The position numbers and the translations under genes were made by a program. Below the pieces are notes generated by a model that was not told the origin of the DNA, did not search any database, and saw nothing but the letters and a program-made list of their open reading frames with translations. A stretch of DNA of 7,298 bases from Candidatus Bathyarchaeota archaeon (GTDB lineage Archaea > Thermoproteota > Bathyarchaeia > Bathyarchaeales > WAQA01), in NCBI GenBank assembly GCA_015520475.1, contig WAQA01000184.1:1-7298 (forward strand), read 5' to 3'. Below are positions 6,303-7,298 of the stretch, piece after piece (within the stretch, counting starts at the first letter, position 1; each line of letters starts with the position of its first letter).

Positions 6303-6371
6303 AATAAATAGGATTATTATAGATATTCCGGCGAAGAGGAGGATTGCATAGATTACTATATCCGATATGAT
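6303..6371 (-). other. In-frame membrane-helix extension of the zinc-ribbon gene without a canonical start
   Basis: Reading the zinc-ribbon frame upstream gives ISDIVIYAILLFAGISIIIL, then FIM at the 6302 ATG. This is a convincing transmembrane helix, and the frame stays open to TAA at 6380-6378. It holds no ATG, GTG or TTG. The ribosome site AAAGGAG (6387-6381) lies 9 bases before ATC at 6371-6369, the same spacing seen at other starts in this window. Initiation at AUC, or a base error or mutation of an original ATG there, would explain it. An ATG at 6378 is out of frame and meets TAA at once. Confidence 0.6.
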
Positions 6372-6380
6372 TTTACATTA

Positions 6381-6387
6381 CTCCTTT
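6381..6387 (-). promoter_or_regulatory. Ribosome binding site for the zinc-ribbon gene
   Basis: AAAGGAG on the minus strand sits just past the ftsZ stop codon (TAA, 6395-6393) and is the only good Shine-Dalgarno match before the zinc-ribbon gene. Its position is about 80 bases upstream of ATG 6302, too far to serve that codon. It therefore argues that translation begins near 6371. Confidence 0.6.
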
Positions 6388-6392
6388 AGGGG

Positions 6393-7298
6393 TTATTTAC
6401 CCAATATCCTCTTGAAGAAGCCCTTATCTTCCTCTTCGCTTTCAGGCGGGGACTTCTTCACTTCAACCTCCACACCGGATTTCGTTGGTTCTGAAAGAAC
6501 CTTGAATGCTGGAAGCCCCTCCTCTAGGAAGGGACTGTCAACACTTGCCAGGACAACCGTTGCACGTATTGAACCAGTCATCTTACTGTTCACCCTCGCT
6601 CCCCATGAAACCTTAGCTGTCGGCGAGATTTTACTTATAACTAGTTCTCCAGCTCTATTGACGTCTTCAAGGGTCATGTCATCTCCTCCCTCTATATGTA
6701 CTAGGGCGCCTTCAGCCTTTCTGATGTCACCTATGTCTAGGAGCTGCGTGTTCAGAGCGTTCTCAACAGCATCTTCGACTTTTGTATCGCCGGATCCCTC
6801 TCCAACCCCTATCGCGCATACACCGCTTCCCATCATTATAGCTCGCATATCAGCGAAGTCTAGATTCATGAGGCTTGGAACAGCGATTGTTTCAGATATG
6901 TTCTTTATGAATGTTGCTATGAGCTCATTTGCAACGGAGAATGCTTCCCTTAATGGAAGCGCACCGGCAACCTTTCTTAATCTATTATTGTCTATTACTA
7001 TTACAGCGTCACATGCCTCTACAAGCCTCTTTAATCCATCCCTAGCCTTTGACAGTCTAGCTCTTTCAACTTGGAATGGGATTGTCACCACACCTAAGGT
7101 TAGGGCACCTACTTCCTTGGCTATTTTAGCAACTATCGGCGCTGCACCCGTCCCTGTTCCGCCGCCTAAACCAGCAGTTATAAAGACTAAACCTGAACCT
7201 TTAATCTCTCTTTTTATGTCTTCAGCGCTCTCCTCGGCTGCTTTGGCTCCCTGTTCTGGGAAGCCTCCACATCCCAAGCCTCCAGTCACCTTATATCC
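6393..7298 (-). CDS. ftsZ: Cell division protein FtsZ, C-terminal 301 residues (5' end outside the window)
   Basis: FtsZ is the tubulin-like GTPase that polymerises into the division ring at mid-cell. The frame is open to the right edge, and the visible part begins GYKVTGGLGCGGFPEQG, the conserved T3-loop region. Judging from other FtsZ proteins, roughly 70-100 N-terminal residues are missing; a GTG at 7289 is in frame but internal. The tubulin signature GGGTGTG is at visible residues 45-51. The synergy (T7) loop NLDFAD is at 145-150 with both acidic residues present, so GTPase activity is expected on polymerisation. The C-terminal beta-sandwich domain follows (about 155-255). A short acidic linker (PPESEEEDKG) then leads to a basic, hydrophobic end, FFKRILGK, which probably binds a membrane anchor such as SepF. 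The likely start of the next gene is 21 bases downstream, indicating an operon. Which archaeal FtsZ subfamily (FtsZ1 or FtsZ2) cannot be settled. Confidence 0.97.
   Translation of the reverse strand, partial: GYKVTGGLGCGGFPEQGAKAAEESAEDIKREIKGSGLVFITAGLGGGTGTGAAPIVAKIAKEVGALTLGVVTIPFQVERARLSKARDGLKRLVEACDAVIVIDNNRLRKVAGALPLREAFSVANELIATFIKNISETIAVPSLMNLDFADMRAIMMGSGVCAIGVGEGSGDTKVEDAVENALNTQLLDIGDIRKAEGALVHIEGGDDMTLEDVNRAGELVISKISPTAKVSWGARVNSKMTGSIRATVVLASVDSPFLEEGLPAFKVLSEPTKSGVEVEVKKSPPESEEEDKGFFKRILGK

Noticed and set aside
6375..6378. A one-base insertion after an original ATG at 6378: removing T6375 would give ATG AAA ATC in frame with the membrane helix.
   Set aside because: That ATG sits only 2 bases after the GGAG ribosome site, much closer than the 6-9 bases at other starts here. 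ATC 6371 has the right spacing, so a start-codon change is the better explanation.

Overview
The window looks like a piece of an archaeal chromosome, probably an uncultured thermophilic or anaerobic lineage outside Sulfolobales and Thermoproteales, since those lack FtsZ. The reasons are: an FtsZ gene; a tungsten-type aldehyde ferredoxin oxidoreductase (AOR) paired with a poly-[4Fe-4S] ferredoxin; a surface protein with a signal peptide, Ig-like repeats, a coiled coil and a C-terminal membrane anchor; and TATA-box-like promoters about 25 bases ahead of likely transcript starts. The lineage assignment is inference. All genes recognised lie on the minus strand, so the window reads from right to left.

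Right block (7298 to 5478): the 3' part of ftsZ, a short zinc-ribbon protein, and a four-helix membrane protein. They are closely spaced (21 bases from ftsZ to the likely zinc-ribbon start, 33 bases to the next gene) and probably form one operon. The zinc-ribbon gene carries an in-frame transmembrane helix upstream of its first ATG. A normal ATG/GTG/TTG call would lose it. Both small proteins are candidate membrane partners of FtsZ.

Middle block (5477 to 2523): an AT-rich promoter region, one 841-residue surface protein that looks like an S-layer stalk or cell-surface adhesin, a terminator-like hairpin with a T-run, and a 269-base gap. The gap holds a perfect 8+4+8 inverted repeat, a GC-rich segment with two competing hairpins and a possible 38-codon ORF, and the promoter of the next operon.

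Left block (2522 to 1): a ferredoxin with four [4Fe-4S] cluster motifs, an AOR-family tungstopterin enzyme translationally coupled to it (TAG, one base, TTG), and the first 20 codons of a sugar-phosphate isomerase/epimerase-like TIM-barrel gene cut by the window edge. The simplest reading is a redox module in which the AOR protein oxidises an aldehyde (or runs in reverse) and the ferredoxin carries the electrons. The sugar isomerase next door hints at a carbohydrate-derived substrate, but nothing in the sequence fixes the substrate.

The most unusual points are: an Asp in place of the first cluster cysteine of the AOR protein; the hidden membrane helix with no canonical start on the zinc-ribbon gene beside ftsZ; and strong Shine-Dalgarno sequences that point to TTG starts in the ferredoxin/AOR pair. 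I found no RNA genes, mobile elements or CRISPR arrays.
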